Counted from the first letter of the stretch, positions 27,399 to 36,669 are shown. The stretch is DNA of 64,000 nt from CAVXSP01 sp963724645 (GCA_963724645.1 CAVRVJ010000003.1:62001-126000), one strand, 5' to 3'. The notes: generated by a model not told the origin, from the letters alone. Numbers and translations: made by a program.

Positions 27399-29546
27399 TC
27401 ACTTCGCCAGCGGATCCGGACGAAGCTGGAAGTGCAGTACTTTGCTCGTCGTGCCCTTGCCGGTCTCGAGATGGAAGGGCGCGCGCGTACCGATCGTCGC
27501 GTAGATGCCCCGGCCTTTCCAGCCGGTGGTCGGATCGTCGATGCGGCCGTCCATCCATTTCGCGTAGAACCCGGTCGGATATGGAACGCGCAGCACCACC
27601 CACTTGCCGTCCTTCATGGCCAGCAGGCCCTCCGACGCGTTGCCCGTGTCGATCGGCGTGTTCTTGCCGAGCCCGAGCGTGTCGAATTGATCGACCCACG
27701 TGAAGTAGCTCGCCTCCGCACTGCCCGGCTCGCTCACTCCCTTGAGCTGCGGCAGCGGCTCGGGATACAACGTCCAGCCTTCCGGGCAGTGCTGCCCCGT
27801 CGCCTTTGGACCGTTCAACGGCCCCTTGCATTTGCGGCGATCGAAGCTGCCCATGTGCCCGCTCGCCAACGCGACCCAATACACGCCGTTGCGATCGACG
27901 TCGCCGCCGCGCGGCGAGTAGCCGGGAAGCGGCGGCTCGTAGACCTCGGCGAGCGCCGTCTCCGGCGGCTGCGCCCCGGGATTCAACCGCACGATGGCGC
28001 CCGGATAGCCGAGTACGGTTCCCCACACTGATCCGTCGGGCGCCGGCGCCACCGCGTACAGGCCGCCCCCGAACCGCTTGTCCTTCGCCGGATCGACCGG
28101 CTGGTTCGGCTCGACGTAGTCGTCGCGTTTGCCATTGCCGTTCGTGTCGAGGATGAGCGCAGTCCAGCCCTGCGACTTCGCTTCGTCATGCGTCTCATCG
28201 AACATCTTCGTGTTCAGCCAGCCGACCACGGAGCCGCCGCCGCTGGTCCACAGCGTGTTGTTCGCGTCCTCGGCAAACATCAGGTGATGCGTTCCGAAGC
28301 ACGTGCTCACATGCGTGAGCTGCTTCGTCTGCGGATCGTAGACCGCCAGGTGGCGTCCGGCGTTGGCGACTGGAGACAGCCTGGAAGACGGATTCGATCC
28401 GTCCTTGCAGTAATCGGGATTAGGCGACGGCCGGATGGTCGAGGTCAGCCAGACGCGCCCCTTCTGATCGAGCATCGGATTGTGGACGTTGGTCTGGCTG
28501 TTCCACATGATCTCGTTGCCCCAGTACGCCGACGGCTGAATCATGAACGGCGCGGCGGCCGGGGACGTGTTCGGATCGCGCGGCTTGAGACGCACCTCGC
28601 TTTTCGCGTGATGCGCGGGATCGAGGACCGGCATGTAGTCGGCGCTCAGCTCCATCGATCCGTAAATCGGTCCGTTGGCATTGATCATCGGATTGCGCCG
28701 ATCGGTCGACACCTCGTCGTGCAGGTAGACCGTCGGCTCCGCCCAATCCCACTCGGTGATTACGACGTTGCGTTCGATCCCCTGCGGCCGCGGCGGAGCC
28801 GGCGGCACCTCGCCGGCGGCAATGCGATCGGTCCAGTCGGCGAACATCGCGATCGCGCGATCCTTGCCGAAGCCGTTCATCGCGGTGACCATGTTGCTGC
28901 CGGCCTGCCCGGACTGGATGCGGCGTTCCCAGGCAGCTTTCGACGACGACAGCGAGCGGAACGCGTCAGGCATCTCGCGCGTGCCTTTCGTGCCTAATTG
29001 ATGGCAGGCCGTGCAGCCGCCGGACTTGAGCGTCCGGATCCAGTCCTCCTGCGTCTTCAGACTTGTCGAGATGCCGTTGCCGCTCGGCCCGGTGCCGGGA
29101 AACTCGCTCTTCTCCGGCACGTGCATCAGCGAGAGCCACGAGCCGGCCGGGTAGTACTCCGCAGCCGCGCGCGGCGTTGGGGCGATCACCGCCGTGAGAT
29201 TGAGCAGCTTCCCAGGCGCGCTTTGAACCTTCGGCGAATCGACCAGGCCGTACCCGCGCACCCAGACGTTGTAGGTCGCTTTCGGCAGGTCCGGCAGCAG
29301 GTACCGGCCGCGATCGTCGGTCACGACGATCCTGGTGAACCTCGTCGGCAGGCCGGTCGTTTCCGCGATGACCCAGACGCCCGCCTCGGGCCCCGCCGGA
29401 CCCGTTACGACGCCTCCAAGATCGTCCGCGTCGACGCCGATGGCCTCTGTGGCCGGACGCGGGCCCTGCCCGGAAAGTGAAGCCGCCAACCCAATCGCGA
29501 GGCCGAGCGTCGCCAGAACGGCAACAGATACGCGAATGGACTTCAT
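27399..29546 (-). CDS. Exported regulatory-domain / cytochrome c / beta-propeller protein
   Basis: 715 residues from ATG 29546 (AAGGAGGGA just before it; the frame is open further upstream). Domain order: signal peptide (about 1-27); a carboxypeptidase-regulatory-like beta domain (45-125, with TDDRGRYLLPDLPKATYNVWVRGYG); a cytochrome c haem site CTACH (178-182); and a long C-terminal streptogramin-lyase-like propeller (NEIMWNSQTNVHNPMLDQKGRVW, FAEDANNTLWTSG, GGDVDRNGVYWVALAS). Proteins of this build are frequent in Acidobacteriota and are annotated only as regulatory-like. Periplasmic electron transfer coupled to an unknown oxidation is the best guess. The metallothionein gene follows. Confidence 0.82.
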   Translation of the reverse strand: MKSIRVSVAVLATLGLAIGLAASLSGQGPRPATEAIGVDADDLGGVVTGPAGPEAGVWVIAETTGLPTRFTRIVVTDDRGRYLLPDLPKATYNVWVRGYGLVDSPKVQSAPGKLLNLTAVIAPTPRAAAEYYPAGSWLSLMHVPEKSEFPGTGPSGNGISTSLKTQEDWIRTLKSGGCTACHQLGTKGTREMPDAFRSLSSSKAAWERRIQSGQAGSNMVTAMNGFGKDRAIAMFADWTDRIAAGEVPPAPPRPQGIERNVVITEWDWAEPTVYLHDEVSTDRRNPMINANGPIYGSMELSADYMPVLDPAHHAKSEVRLKPRDPNTSPAAAPFMIQPSAYWGNEIMWNSQTNVHNPMLDQKGRVWLTSTIRPSPNPDYCKDGSNPSSRLSPVANAGRHLAVYDPQTKQLTHVSTCFGTHHLMFAEDANNTLWTSGGGSVVGWLNTKMFDETHDEAKSQGWTALILDTNGNGKRDDYVEPNQPVDPAKDKRFGGGLYAVAPAPDGSVWGTVLGYPGAIVRLNPGAQPPETALAEVYEPPLPGYSPRGGDVDRNGVYWVALASGHMGSFDRRKCKGPLNGPKATGQHCPEGWTLYPEPLPQLKGVSEPGSAEASYFTWVDQFDTLGLGKNTPIDTGNASEGLLAMKDGKWVVLRVPYPTGFYAKWMDGRIDDPTTGWKGRGIYATIGTRAPFHLETGKGTTSKVLHFQLRPDPLAK

Positions 29547-29781
29547 GAGTCCCTCCTTCTCAGGACGTGGGGTGCCTGGATGCTGGATCCCCAAGAGTGT
29601 AGATCAACCGCCGGCGGTCGGCTACGCGGCAAGGCAACGGCGCCGTCGAGCGTCGACCGCAGCGGCCAATGGTAGGGTGATCCCCACGGCGCTGAGGTAC
29701 GCAGACCAGGGTAGACGCGGAACCTGCATTTCTGGCCATCTTGATTCAAGTGAGAAAGGATGGCGAGCGCCAGAGCGTTCC

Positions 29782-29826
29782 TCGTACCCGTCGTACCCGT
29801 CGTACCTGTCGTACCTGTCGTACCCG
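29782..29826. repeat. Tandem 9-bp repeat, five copies
   Basis: Five head-to-tail copies of TCGTACCYG fill 29782-29826, differing only at one C/T position. The repeat is in the gap just past the stop (29838) of the M29 peptidase gene. It is typical of slipped-strand replication and is not a CRISPR, because there are no spacers. In the plus frame it would read as Val-Pro-Val repeats, with no sign of translation. Confidence 0.9.
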
Positions 29827-29837
29827 TTGCTGCGGTG

Positions 29838-31115
29838 TCAGCGAGCCTCGAACGCCCAATCGCCGGCCCGCATCACCGGCTCGATGACGCCATCGGCGCG
29901 TACACCGTCGACATCCAGCGCCGCGGATCCGATCATGAAATCCACGTGCGCCGCGCTCTGGTTGCCGCCGGCCCGACCGAACGCGTCGTCGTCCATCGCT
30001 TCCCCGCCGTCGAGCGTGAACTTGTACGCCGATCCAAGGGCGATATGGCTTGCCGCGTTTTCATCGAACAGCGTGTTGTAGAACAACAGTCCCGACCGCG
30101 AGATTGGTGAATCGTCCGTCACGAGCGCAATCTCGCCCAATCGCGCGGCACCCGCGTCGGTCTCGATGAGCTGTCGCAGAACCGATTCTCCGCGGTCCGC
30201 GCGGACATCAACAATCCGTCCCTCCGAAAACGTCATGCTGAATTCTTCGATCAGCATGCCGCCGTGGCTGATCGGCTTCGAGCCACGAACCGTCCCGTTG
30301 ACCCGGTCCTTGTGCGGCATCGTAAAGACTTCCTCGGTTGGAATATTTGCGGTGAAGGAAATGCCCTGGCGGCTGACGGACCGCGCGCTGACCCAGAGAT
30401 GCCCGTCGGGCAGACCGATCGTGAGATCGGTGCCGGGACCGCGGTACCGCAGCGTTGAATAGCGCTTGCTGTTGAGGTAATCCCGCCGGCCGGCCAGCGC
30501 ATCGATGTGGCGGCGCCACGCCTCAATCGGATCGGGTCCATCGAGCCGGCACAGGCGCACGATGGCCTCCCACAGCGCCGCGACCTGCTCGTCGGCGGGC
30601 CGGTCGGGAAAGACGCGCGCCGCCCAGTTCGCTGTCGCGGAGGCGACGACGCTCCAATTCGTGTGATTGCGGGAGATGGAGTTGCGAAACGGCCGGACGC
30701 TCCGAGCGACCGTCTGCTGCAGCACCCCAACAAGCTCGGGCGGTTCCTGCTTCAGCAGGTCCGGATCGTTCCCGTAGACGGAGATGACCGCGCCGCCCGC
30801 ATCGACATGCGAGGCGAGCGCCTCGGGCAGCCAGGCGGAGCACTCGTTGAACGAGTCGCGGGCGGCGTGGCGGAAGCGAGTCAGCATCAGCGCCTCATCG
30901 CCCCAGAGGACCTCGACAAGGCGCGCGCCGGCCTTGTAGGCGCTGGCGGCAATCTGGCGGACGAGCGGCGCCGTGTCGAGCGACGCGCCGCCGTTGGCGA
31001 CCGGCCCGACCACCAGCAGGCGCTGGCCCGGCTGAAGATTGAGCCCGACGCTAACGGCGAGATTGCCGTACACCTCAAGCGTGCGATCAAGATCCTGCTT
31101 CGTCGGACTGTTCAC
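29838..31115 (-). CDS. M29-family aminopeptidase (leucyl aminopeptidase/AmpT-like)
   Basis: A 425-residue metallo-aminopeptidase of clan M29. Family blocks: GLNLQPGQRLLVVGPV, AGARLVEVLWGDEALMLTR, NIPTEEVFTMPHKDRVNGTVRGSKPI (metal-ligand Glu and His), TFSEGRIVDVRAD, NTLFDENAASHIALGSAYK and the C-terminal HVDFMIGSAALDVDGV. These carry the Glu, His and Asp ligands for two metal ions. The enzyme removes N-terminal residues from peptides in the cytoplasm. There is no signal peptide. The gene is alone on the minus strand and divergent from the aldolase-like gene. Length and motifs agree with the family, so I expect an active enzyme. Confidence 0.92.
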   Translation of the reverse strand: MNSPTKQDLDRTLEVYGNLAVSVGLNLQPGQRLLVVGPVANGGASLDTAPLVRQIAASAYKAGARLVEVLWGDEALMLTRFRHAARDSFNECSAWLPEALASHVDAGGAVISVYGNDPDLLKQEPPELVGVLQQTVARSVRPFRNSISRNHTNWSVVASATANWAARVFPDRPADEQVAALWEAIVRLCRLDGPDPIEAWRRHIDALAGRRDYLNSKRYSTLRYRGPGTDLTIGLPDGHLWVSARSVSRQGISFTANIPTEEVFTMPHKDRVNGTVRGSKPISHGGMLIEEFSMTFSEGRIVDVRADRGESVLRQLIETDAGAARLGEIALVTDDSPISRSGLLFYNTLFDENAASHIALGSAYKFTLDGGEAMDDDAFGRAGGNQSAAHVDFMIGSAALDVDGVRADGVIEPVMRAGDWAFEAR

Positions 31116-31298
31116 GTCTCATCACTCCAACCCACATGGTATCGTCGGTCGCTCCGAGGTGTGCTTCATGTTGAACGTTCCGTTCGCCGTGCTCGAGAAC
31201 AGCGGCTCGATCAGCGTGCTCCGGCGTGACCCACCCCGGTGAAACCGAGTTGGCGTAGTCTTTCGATGCGCCGGCCGTTCGTGACAAAGGAGGAACCC

Positions 31299-32396
31299 GT
31301 GAAGCCTTCGCTCCTCGCTGTTGTGTGTGTGACTCTTGGCGCCGGCACCTTCTGGGCCCAGTCGCCAGGCGCACCCCCTTCGCCGCCGGTGCAAGCGCCG
31401 GCCCCCGCGCCAACCGCCGATCCTTATGCCAACACCGCGGCGCCCGGCACGACAACGTTTCCGTTGGCCGCTCCGGCGGGCAAAGACAGTAATGCCCTTC
31501 AGACCGCGCCTCCCGGAGCCGTGAATCAGGGCCCTTTCAATGCCGCCGCCTGGAAGTACGGCCCGGCGTTCGCGCCGCCCGCTGGGACAAAGCTGTGGAA
31601 CCCGGTCAAATTGAAGATGATGCAGGGCGGCAAGGTCACCGGCGGCACGCTGCTGAGCGCGACCGACGCGACCACGTACTGCGCGATGGCCAACGCCGGC
31701 TACGACTTCATCTGGACGGAAATGCAGCACGATCAGCGCGACTGGCAGGCCGTCGAGACGATGTGGCGTACGTGTCCGCGCGCGAAGGCCGTCCCGGGGG
31801 TGCGCGTCGCGTACACCGACGAGCGCGAGATCCAGCATGCGATGGACGCCGGCGCGCTCGTGCTGGTCGTGCCGACCGTCGACACCGTCGAGGAAGCAAC
31901 GGCCGCGCGCGATTGGGCGTACTTCCCGCCGATCGGCAAGCGAAGCCAGGGCGGCGGCTCAGCCTTCAGCCCCGACATGTGGGGCAGCGTGCCGGGCGGG
32001 TATCGCAACACAATCAATGACAACCTCGTGTTGATCCTCATGATCGAGACGCTCGAAGGCCTGAAGAACGCCGACGCGATCGCCAAGGTGCCGGGCGTGA
32101 CCGCGGTGTTTGCCGCCAGCACGGACCTCGGCAACTTCTCGGGCTATCGGCAGGGCAGCCCGGACTACGAACGCGCGATCAACATCGTCCATGACGCCGC
32201 CATCAAGGCGGGCGTGCGCCTCTGCGGGCCGATCGCCTGGCGCGATCGCCCGGACTTCACCTGCTTTCAGGCGGGCAGTGAGACGGCCGCCATCGCGCGC
32301 GGCGTGGCGGCTGAGCTGGGTCCCTTGGCCAACACACAAGGCAAACCGGAGGCGGGGCCGCTCGCGGCGCCGGCCTCGCCGGGAAGAGGGCGATAG
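31299..32396 (+). CDS. Exported HpcH/HpaI aldolase/citrate-lyase-like protein
   Basis: 365 residues from GTG 31299, chosen because AAGGAGG lies 6 bases before it and it opens a clean signal peptide (PSLLAVVCVTLGAGTFWAQ). A Pro/Ala-rich linker (about 25-60) follows. The TIM barrel is of the HpcH/HpaI type: GGTLLSATDATTYCAMANAG, YDFIWTEMQHDQRDW, VPGVRVAYTD (the arginine that binds pyruvate), ALVLVVPTVDTVEEA and LVLILMIETLEGL with the metal Glu. Typical enzymes split 2-keto-3-deoxy sugar acids into pyruvate and an aldehyde in the cytoplasm. An exported form is unusual but recurrent in Acidobacteriota. It could act in the window's sugar-acid catabolism. Confidence 0.85.
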   Translation: MKPSLLAVVCVTLGAGTFWAQSPGAPPSPPVQAPAPAPTADPYANTAAPGTTTFPLAAPAGKDSNALQTAPPGAVNQGPFNAAAWKYGPAFAPPAGTKLWNPVKLKMMQGGKVTGGTLLSATDATTYCAMANAGYDFIWTEMQHDQRDWQAVETMWRTCPRAKAVPGVRVAYTDEREIQHAMDAGALVLVVPTVDTVEEATAARDWAYFPPIGKRSQGGGSAFSPDMWGSVPGGYRNTINDNLVLILMIETLEGLKNADAIAKVPGVTAVFAASTDLGNFSGYRQGSPDYERAINIVHDAAIKAGVRLCGPIAWRDRPDFTCFQAGSETAAIARGVAAELGPLANTQGKPEAGPLAAPASPGRGR

Positions 32397-32408
32397 ACTC
32401 ACTCGCCC

Positions 32409-33386
32409 TCATCGCCACGGCAGCTGACTCCGGCGAGTCCAATATCGATCCGCCGGCTCCGCGACGGCCGCGAGCGCCGCGAGATGTCCCGCCTCGAGGC
32501 GAATGTCCAGGCTCCGCGCATTGCTGACAACTTGTGCCTCGGTCACGGCGCCCGACAGCACGACGTCCACCCAGGGCTGGGCGAGCGCCGTGGCCATCGC
32601 GAGCGCATCGAGGCCGACGTCGAATTCCTCAGCGATCCGCCGCAGCACGGAGGGCCGATCCACGCCTTCCAGGATCGCCAGTCTGCCGTTCGCGAGACTC
32701 TCCTTCACGATGACGCCCCAGCCGTGGCGGTGCGCTTCATCCAGAGCAGGAGCGGCCGACGGTTCGAGCAGATTCCATGTCGCCTGCACACACCGGAACG
32801 GATTCACGCCGTCAACAGCCGACTCGAGTGCGCGCCTGATGGTCTCCGCCTGCCGCGGCCCGCTGACTGTCAACCCGATCGTAAGTCCCTCACTCGCCAG
32901 TCGCACAAGCTTCGCGAGTACGCGTCGATCCTCGAGTACGCCGCTTTCCAGCGTGGCCGAGTGAATCTGGTACAGGGACAGGCAGTCGCCGAGCTCCGTT
33001 CGACTTTCCGCGATCTGCCGCTCGAGTGTTTCGACCGACAGGTCTTTGACCTCGTGGACCCGCGCGTTCGGCTTCCAGTCAGCGGTGTAGGTGTAGCCCC
33101 ATTTGGATCCCACGGTCACGTCGGTCCGTGACGGATCGCGCGTGCGGAGCCAGCGGCCGAGGAACGCTTCGGCCAGGCCGTACGAGCGCGCCGCGTCGAA
33201 GTACCGGATCCCGTCCGCGTACGCCGCATCCAACACCGAGTGGCAGCGGCGCTCCATGGCGTCCACGCCACGATCTGCCGGCAGGTCCGCGCCGCGGCCG
33301 AGGTTGATGTACGCCGGCCGGCCAAGCGCGGCGAGTCCCAGACCAATCCGCGTGACCTCCAGGCCGGTCCCGCCAAGCAGTGACAT
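32409..33386 (-). CDS. Aldo/keto reductase (L-fucose dehydrogenase/D-threo-aldose type)
   Basis: A 325-residue AKR barrel. The catalytic tetrad is visible: Asp64 and Tyr69 (YFDAARSYG), Lys95 (GSKWGY) and His142 (LYQIHSA). NADPH-binding residues are expected in the C-terminal SGAVTEAQVVSNA segment. Close relatives oxidise or reduce aldoses or pyridoxal-like compounds. The start (33386) lies close to and divergent from the NCS1 permease start, so both promoters must overlap the opposite coding region. It ends 12 bp after the convergent aldolase-like gene. Its role is probably carbohydrate interconversion. Confidence 0.88.
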   Translation of the reverse strand: MSLLGGTGLEVTRIGLGLAALGRPAYINLGRGADLPADRGVDAMERRCHSVLDAAYADGIRYFDAARSYGLAEAFLGRWLRTRDPSRTDVTVGSKWGYTYTADWKPNARVHEVKDLSVETLERQIAESRTELGDCLSLYQIHSATLESGVLEDRRVLAKLVRLASEGLTIGLTVSGPRQAETIRRALESAVDGVNPFRCVQATWNLLEPSAAPALDEAHRHGWGVIVKESLANGRLAILEGVDRPSVLRRIAEEFDVGLDALAMATALAQPWVDVVLSGAVTEAQVVSNARSLDIRLEAGHLAALAAVAEPADRYWTRRSQLPWR

Positions 33387-33409
33387 TCCCGTTACTTTAT
33401 GCTCGCCCT

Positions 33410-34658
33410 GTGCGTCCCGTTGATCTGCAACCGGTCGGCGTCAGCGATCAAGTTCAGCGCCCGCTGGACCTCTTCCTGATTTTCGCCGGCGCGAACATCG
33501 TGGCGACGACACTTCAGGCGGGCGCGAGCCTGCCGGGATCGTACAGCCTCGGCGCGGCGCTGCTGGTGATCGGCTGTGGGGCGATCGTCGGAGCGCTCTT
33601 CACCGCCGTCCTCGCGCCGATCGGACCGGCACTCGGCGTGCCATCCATTGTCGCCACACGAGCGGTGCTTGGCCTGAATGGCGCGCAGGCCCTGGCGCTG
33701 CTGCTCTTTGTCACGAATTTCGCGTGGATTGCGCTCAACAACGTCATCGCCGCGTCGATTTGCGTCAAGCTGGCCGGAGGCGGCAGCGAGGCCGCGTGGG
33801 CGATCGGCCTGGGTTTGGCAGCCACCCTCGTTGTGCTGGGCGGGCCGCGCCTGGCCGCCTATACCGATCGGGCCGCGGTACCGCTGCTGTTCGTGTCGGG
33901 AGTTGTGTTCACCGCGGCTTGTCTCCGCGCGCCAGCGCCCGCCCTGCCGATCGAACGGCTCGAGCACCACGACCTCCTGCGCGGGTTCGACATCGTCGCC
34001 GGGTATCAGGTGTCGTGGCTGTTGATGTTCGCCGACTATCCGCGATACGTGCGTTCGGGACGCTCCGCTGCGGTGGCCACCTTCCTCGGGTTGGCGCTCA
34101 CGGCGTTGTGGTTCATGCCATTGGGGTTTGTGGCTTCGTCGGTCGCGCATTCGTCCGACCCGGGCGCGATGGTCGCGGCGCTGGGCATCGGCTGGTGGGG
34201 CGGACTGCTCATCACCCTGGCCACGTTGACGACCAACTTCGTGAACATCTACATGTCGGCCCTGGCGTTCAAGAGCCTGCGGCCGGCCATGCCCGATCGC
34301 GCGAACATCTGGATGATCGGCGGTATCGGCGCCGCGCTCGGTTTGTTGTCGCAGACCTGGATCGATCAGTTTGCGTCGTTCACGCTTCTGATCGCGGGTT
34401 CGTTCGTGCCAGTCGGCGGCATGCTGATTGCGCACTACGTGATCGCCAGGACCCCGGTGCACGTGCCGGATCTGTACGACGCGGCCGGTCCGTACAGGCC
34501 GCTTTGCAGGCTGGGTAGTGCCAGGAGTTGTCGCGTGGGGGCTGGGCGCCGTCACGTTTTATGTGGCGACTCCTATTGGGGGCACTCTGCCGAGTCTGGC
34601 CGTCTCGGTGGCGGCGTACGCCACGCTGCATCACATGGGGCTGCGTCGTCGCGCGTAG
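33410..34658 (+). pseudogene. NCS1-family purine/cytosine permease-like transporter with one +1 frameshift
   Basis: A hydrophobic protein of about 12 segments: DLFLIFAGANIVATTLQAGA, ALLLFVTNFAWIALNNVIAA, GYQVSWLLMFADYPRYVR and TNFVNIYMSALAFKSL match the NCS1 (CodB-like) pattern. The frame is lost after DLYDAAGPYR. One base too many in GGCC at 34496-34501 hides the true ending, which reads FAGWVVPGVVAWGLGAV and stops at TAG 34656-34658. Restored length is about 415 residues. NCS1 carriers import nucleobases, hydantoins or thiamine precursors by cation symport. GTG at 33410 is preferred as start; GTG at 33380 is in frame but would overlap the aldo/keto reductase start. Confidence 0.8.
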
Positions 34659-34668
34659 TTCTTACTTG

Positions 34669-35520
34669 TCATTTGTCGGGCACTCGCGTCGGGGCCAGCA
34701 GCGACACACCCTTGCGGCTGACGGACACGCTCAGTCGGTCGGCGGGTTTGACGCCATCCGGCAACGTATACGTGAGCATCAACTGGCTCAAGAGCGTATC
34801 TGCGATCTTCAGCGCTCCTGGCGCAATGCCCGGGCCAGCCAACACCTCGTCGAAGCGTCCGCCGGACTGCTTGCTGCCGTCGCCGGTGACCTGGCCGCTG
34901 GCCGCGCCGGTGATGTGCATGACGTTCAGCGAGGCGCTGCTGCTCTTCAACTGACTGAGGATCACTTCAGGGTCGACGGCCTGATGGGATTCTCCGTAGA
35001 CCGTGAAGACGACAATCACGGGGCGATCGGCTTTGTGCTGCTGCAGTTCCCTGGCCGCTTCCCCGATCGCTTCGATCACCTGGTCGCCATCCGGTTGCAC
35101 GCGGCCGCGCTGGCCCATCTTCATGAGCGCTGTTTTCAGGGCGTCCGCATCGTTCGTGTAATCGACGAGGCGCAGGGCCTGCGTGTTGACCAGCCGGATT
35201 GAGAACACCGCGCGGTCCAGGAGCTTGTTCAGAAATTGCAGTGTCGCTGCCTGGAAGGCCCCGGTCCCACCGTCATCGATGATCATCGCGATCTGCATGG
35301 GCCCTCTCGCCGGCTGCACGGCGGTGACCGGGCGCTCCTTCCCGCCTTCCTTGACCGTCAACTCCGCCGGGGTGAGGTCGGTGACGGGAGCGCCTTTGCT
35401 GTCAGTTGCGGAAAAATAGATCGTCCGGATCACAGCGACGCGCGCGCTCGACGTCGCGCCAAGAAACGCGGCCATGACGGCCGCTGCGGCGAACGGCAGC
35501 AGTCTCGGCGCATGTCGCAT
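34669..35520 (-). CDS. VWFA-related acidobacterial domain protein with degenerate MIDAS
   Basis: A 283-residue exported protein. It has a signal peptide (LLPFAAAAVMAAFLGATSSA), then the short N-terminal beta unit (YFSATDSKGAPVTDLTPAELTVKEGG) seen in the VWFA-related family of Acidobacteriota, then a VWA-like fold (PMQIAMIIDDGGTGAFQAATLQFLN). The metal-ion site is not canonical: the DxSxS motif is replaced by DDGGT at 82-86, so metal-dependent adhesion is doubtful. VIVVFTVYGES marks the later strand. The end (LSVSVSRKGVSLLAPTRVP) is the usual family tail. It is convergent with the permease gene, 10 bp apart. A second member with an intact motif is at 48508. Confidence 0.85.
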   Translation of the reverse strand: MRHAPRLLPFAAAAVMAAFLGATSSARVAVIRTIYFSATDSKGAPVTDLTPAELTVKEGGKERPVTAVQPARGPMQIAMIIDDGGTGAFQAATLQFLNKLLDRAVFSIRLVNTQALRLVDYTNDADALKTALMKMGQRGRVQPDGDQVIEAIGEAARELQQHKADRPVIVVFTVYGESHQAVDPEVILSQLKSSSASLNVMHITGAASGQVTGDGSKQSGGRFDEVLAGPGIAPGALKIADTLLSQLMLTYTLPDGVKPADRLSVSVSRKGVSLLAPTRVPDK

Positions 35521-35648
35521 AAGACCTCCAGAATCCGCCAGACCGGCACCATCCTGCGGCCTTCGATGCGCGAGCGCAAGGTCAATCTCCCATTTCGATA
35601 CATTGAGCTCACTTGGAAGGACGCATGCCCATGCGGCACTCAGCGATA

Positions 35649-35678
35649 TTGACGGTAGAGGCCCGCTTGCTGCATACT
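35649..35678 (+). promoter_or_regulatory. Putative sigma70-like promoter before membrane-protein/regulator operon
   Basis: TTGACG (35649-35654) and CATACT (35673-35678) are separated by 18 bases, close to a housekeeping -35/-10 pair. The palindrome 35679-35695 starts right after the -10, where bound repressor would block initiation. The GTG start of the membrane protein is at 35733. This is a sequence-pattern inference only. Confidence 0.45.
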
Positions 35679-35695
35679 AGTCTGTGTTACAGACT
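35679..35695. promoter_or_regulatory. Palindromic operator candidate
   Basis: AGTCTGT-GTT-ACAGACT is a perfect 7-bp inverted repeat with a 3-bp centre. It lies between the putative -10 and the start of the two-gene operon whose second gene is a winged-helix regulator. This is the expected place for autoregulation by that protein. Confidence 0.55.
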
Positions 35696-35732
35696 TGTTT
35701 GCTATGTAGTCAATCCAGAAAGGACGGCTCCC

Positions 35733-36359
35733 GTGACCGGGTCTCCTGATCTTCGAAGCATCGAGCGGCGACCGACGAAGTACTGGGATATCGACGGCCT
35801 GCCGGAACTGGTGATGGGCGCGATGTGGATCGTCTGGGGCGGCGCCATGCTGCTCGGGCAAAGACTGCCCCGAGGCGCGGTCTGGAACGCCTACTGGACG
35901 TGCGTGCCGGCCTTTCTCGCCCTGAGCGGCATCGGTGTCACGTGGGCCATAAAACAGCTCAAGGGCCGAATTACCTTCCCACGGACCGGCTATGTCGCCT
36001 GGAAAGGGCCGACGCAGGCGGTGCGGTTCACGGCCGCCGGCACCGCCCTCGTCACGGCTGTCGTGCTGGTCTTGCTCGTAACCAGGAGCCGCGAGCGCGG
36101 CATCGACCAGGTCGTGGCGCCCGGTCTGGGGGTCCTGCTGAGCCTCGCGTTCGTGGTCGCCGGCGTGCGCCAGCGTGCGCCACATATGCTGCTGTTGGCC
36201 GGTGTCGCGCTCGCCTTGGGCCTGGCGTTCGGCGCGTTGGCGACCGGGTGGGACGCCGCGAATTGGCTTCTCGTGGGGCTCGGCGCCGCGGCCGTGCTCA
36301 TCGGCGCCATTCGGCTGCGCGCCTTTCTCAGACAGCACCCGCTCGGGGCGCACGCGTGA
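35733..36359 (+). CDS. Hypothetical membrane protein coupled to winged-helix regulator
   Basis: 208 residues from GTG 35733 (AAAGGA about 9 bases upstream; the frame is open further upstream but crosses the promoter region). It opens with the soluble segment GSPDLRSIERRPTKYWDIDGLPEL, then about six hydrophobic segments (LVMGAMWIVWGGAMLLG, VRFTAAGTALVTAVVLVLLV, PGLGVLLSLAFVVAGV, MLLLAGVALALGLAFGAL, WLLVGLGAAAVLIGAIRL). The build is frequent next to small winged-helix regulators; function is unknown. Its TGA overlaps the GTG of the regulator, so the two are translationally coupled and the membrane protein may sense the signal or be the controlled output. Confidence 0.8.
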   Translation: MTGSPDLRSIERRPTKYWDIDGLPELVMGAMWIVWGGAMLLGQRLPRGAVWNAYWTCVPAFLALSGIGVTWAIKQLKGRITFPRTGYVAWKGPTQAVRFTAAGTALVTAVVLVLLVTRSRERGIDQVVAPGLGVLLSLAFVVAGVRQRAPHMLLLAGVALALGLAFGALATGWDAANWLLVGLGAAAVLIGAIRLRAFLRQHPLGAHA

Positions 36360-36646
36360 CGGATCTGGACCGCGTCATTCACGAGCCGGCGCGGCTGCTC
36401 CTGGTCGCGCTTCTCGCGAGCGTGAAGGAAGCCGATTTCCTGTGGCTGCAGCATGAAAGCGAGCTGACCAAGGGCAACCTTTCGAGCCATCTCATGAAGC
36501 TGGAAGAGGTGGGCTATATCGCCGTCGAGAAGACGTTCAGAGGCAAGGTGCCTCTCACGATCCTGCGACTCACGCCCGCCGGCCGAACGGCGTTCGATAG
36601 ATACAAGAAGGCCATGAACGGCATGCTCCGAACCGCGCGCCGATAG
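36356..36646 (+). CDS. Winged-helix transcriptional regulator (ArsR/MarR-like, single domain)
   Basis: A 96-residue protein from GTG 36356, overlapping the TGA of the membrane-protein gene (GTGA). Sequence: VIHEPARLLLVALLASVKEADFLWL, then the recognition-helix region ELTKGNLSSHLMKLEEVGYIAV, then a wing (FRGKVPLTILRLTPAGRTAFDRY). This is the pattern of the winged-helix DNA-binding proteins of Pfam type HTH_34. A palindrome at 35679-35695 in front of the operon is a likely target. A repressor that controls its own operon is the simplest model. Confidence 0.88.
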   Translation: MTDLDRVIHEPARLLLVALLASVKEADFLWLQHESELTKGNLSSHLMKLEEVGYIAVEKTFRGKVPLTILRLTPAGRTAFDRYKKAMNGMLRTARR

Positions 36647-36669
36647 ACCAGTAGCCCATCCGCGGGCCA

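Noticed and set aside
29782..29826. Possible CRISPR array
   Set aside because: The copies are contiguous 9-mers without spacers, so this is a simple tandem repeat.
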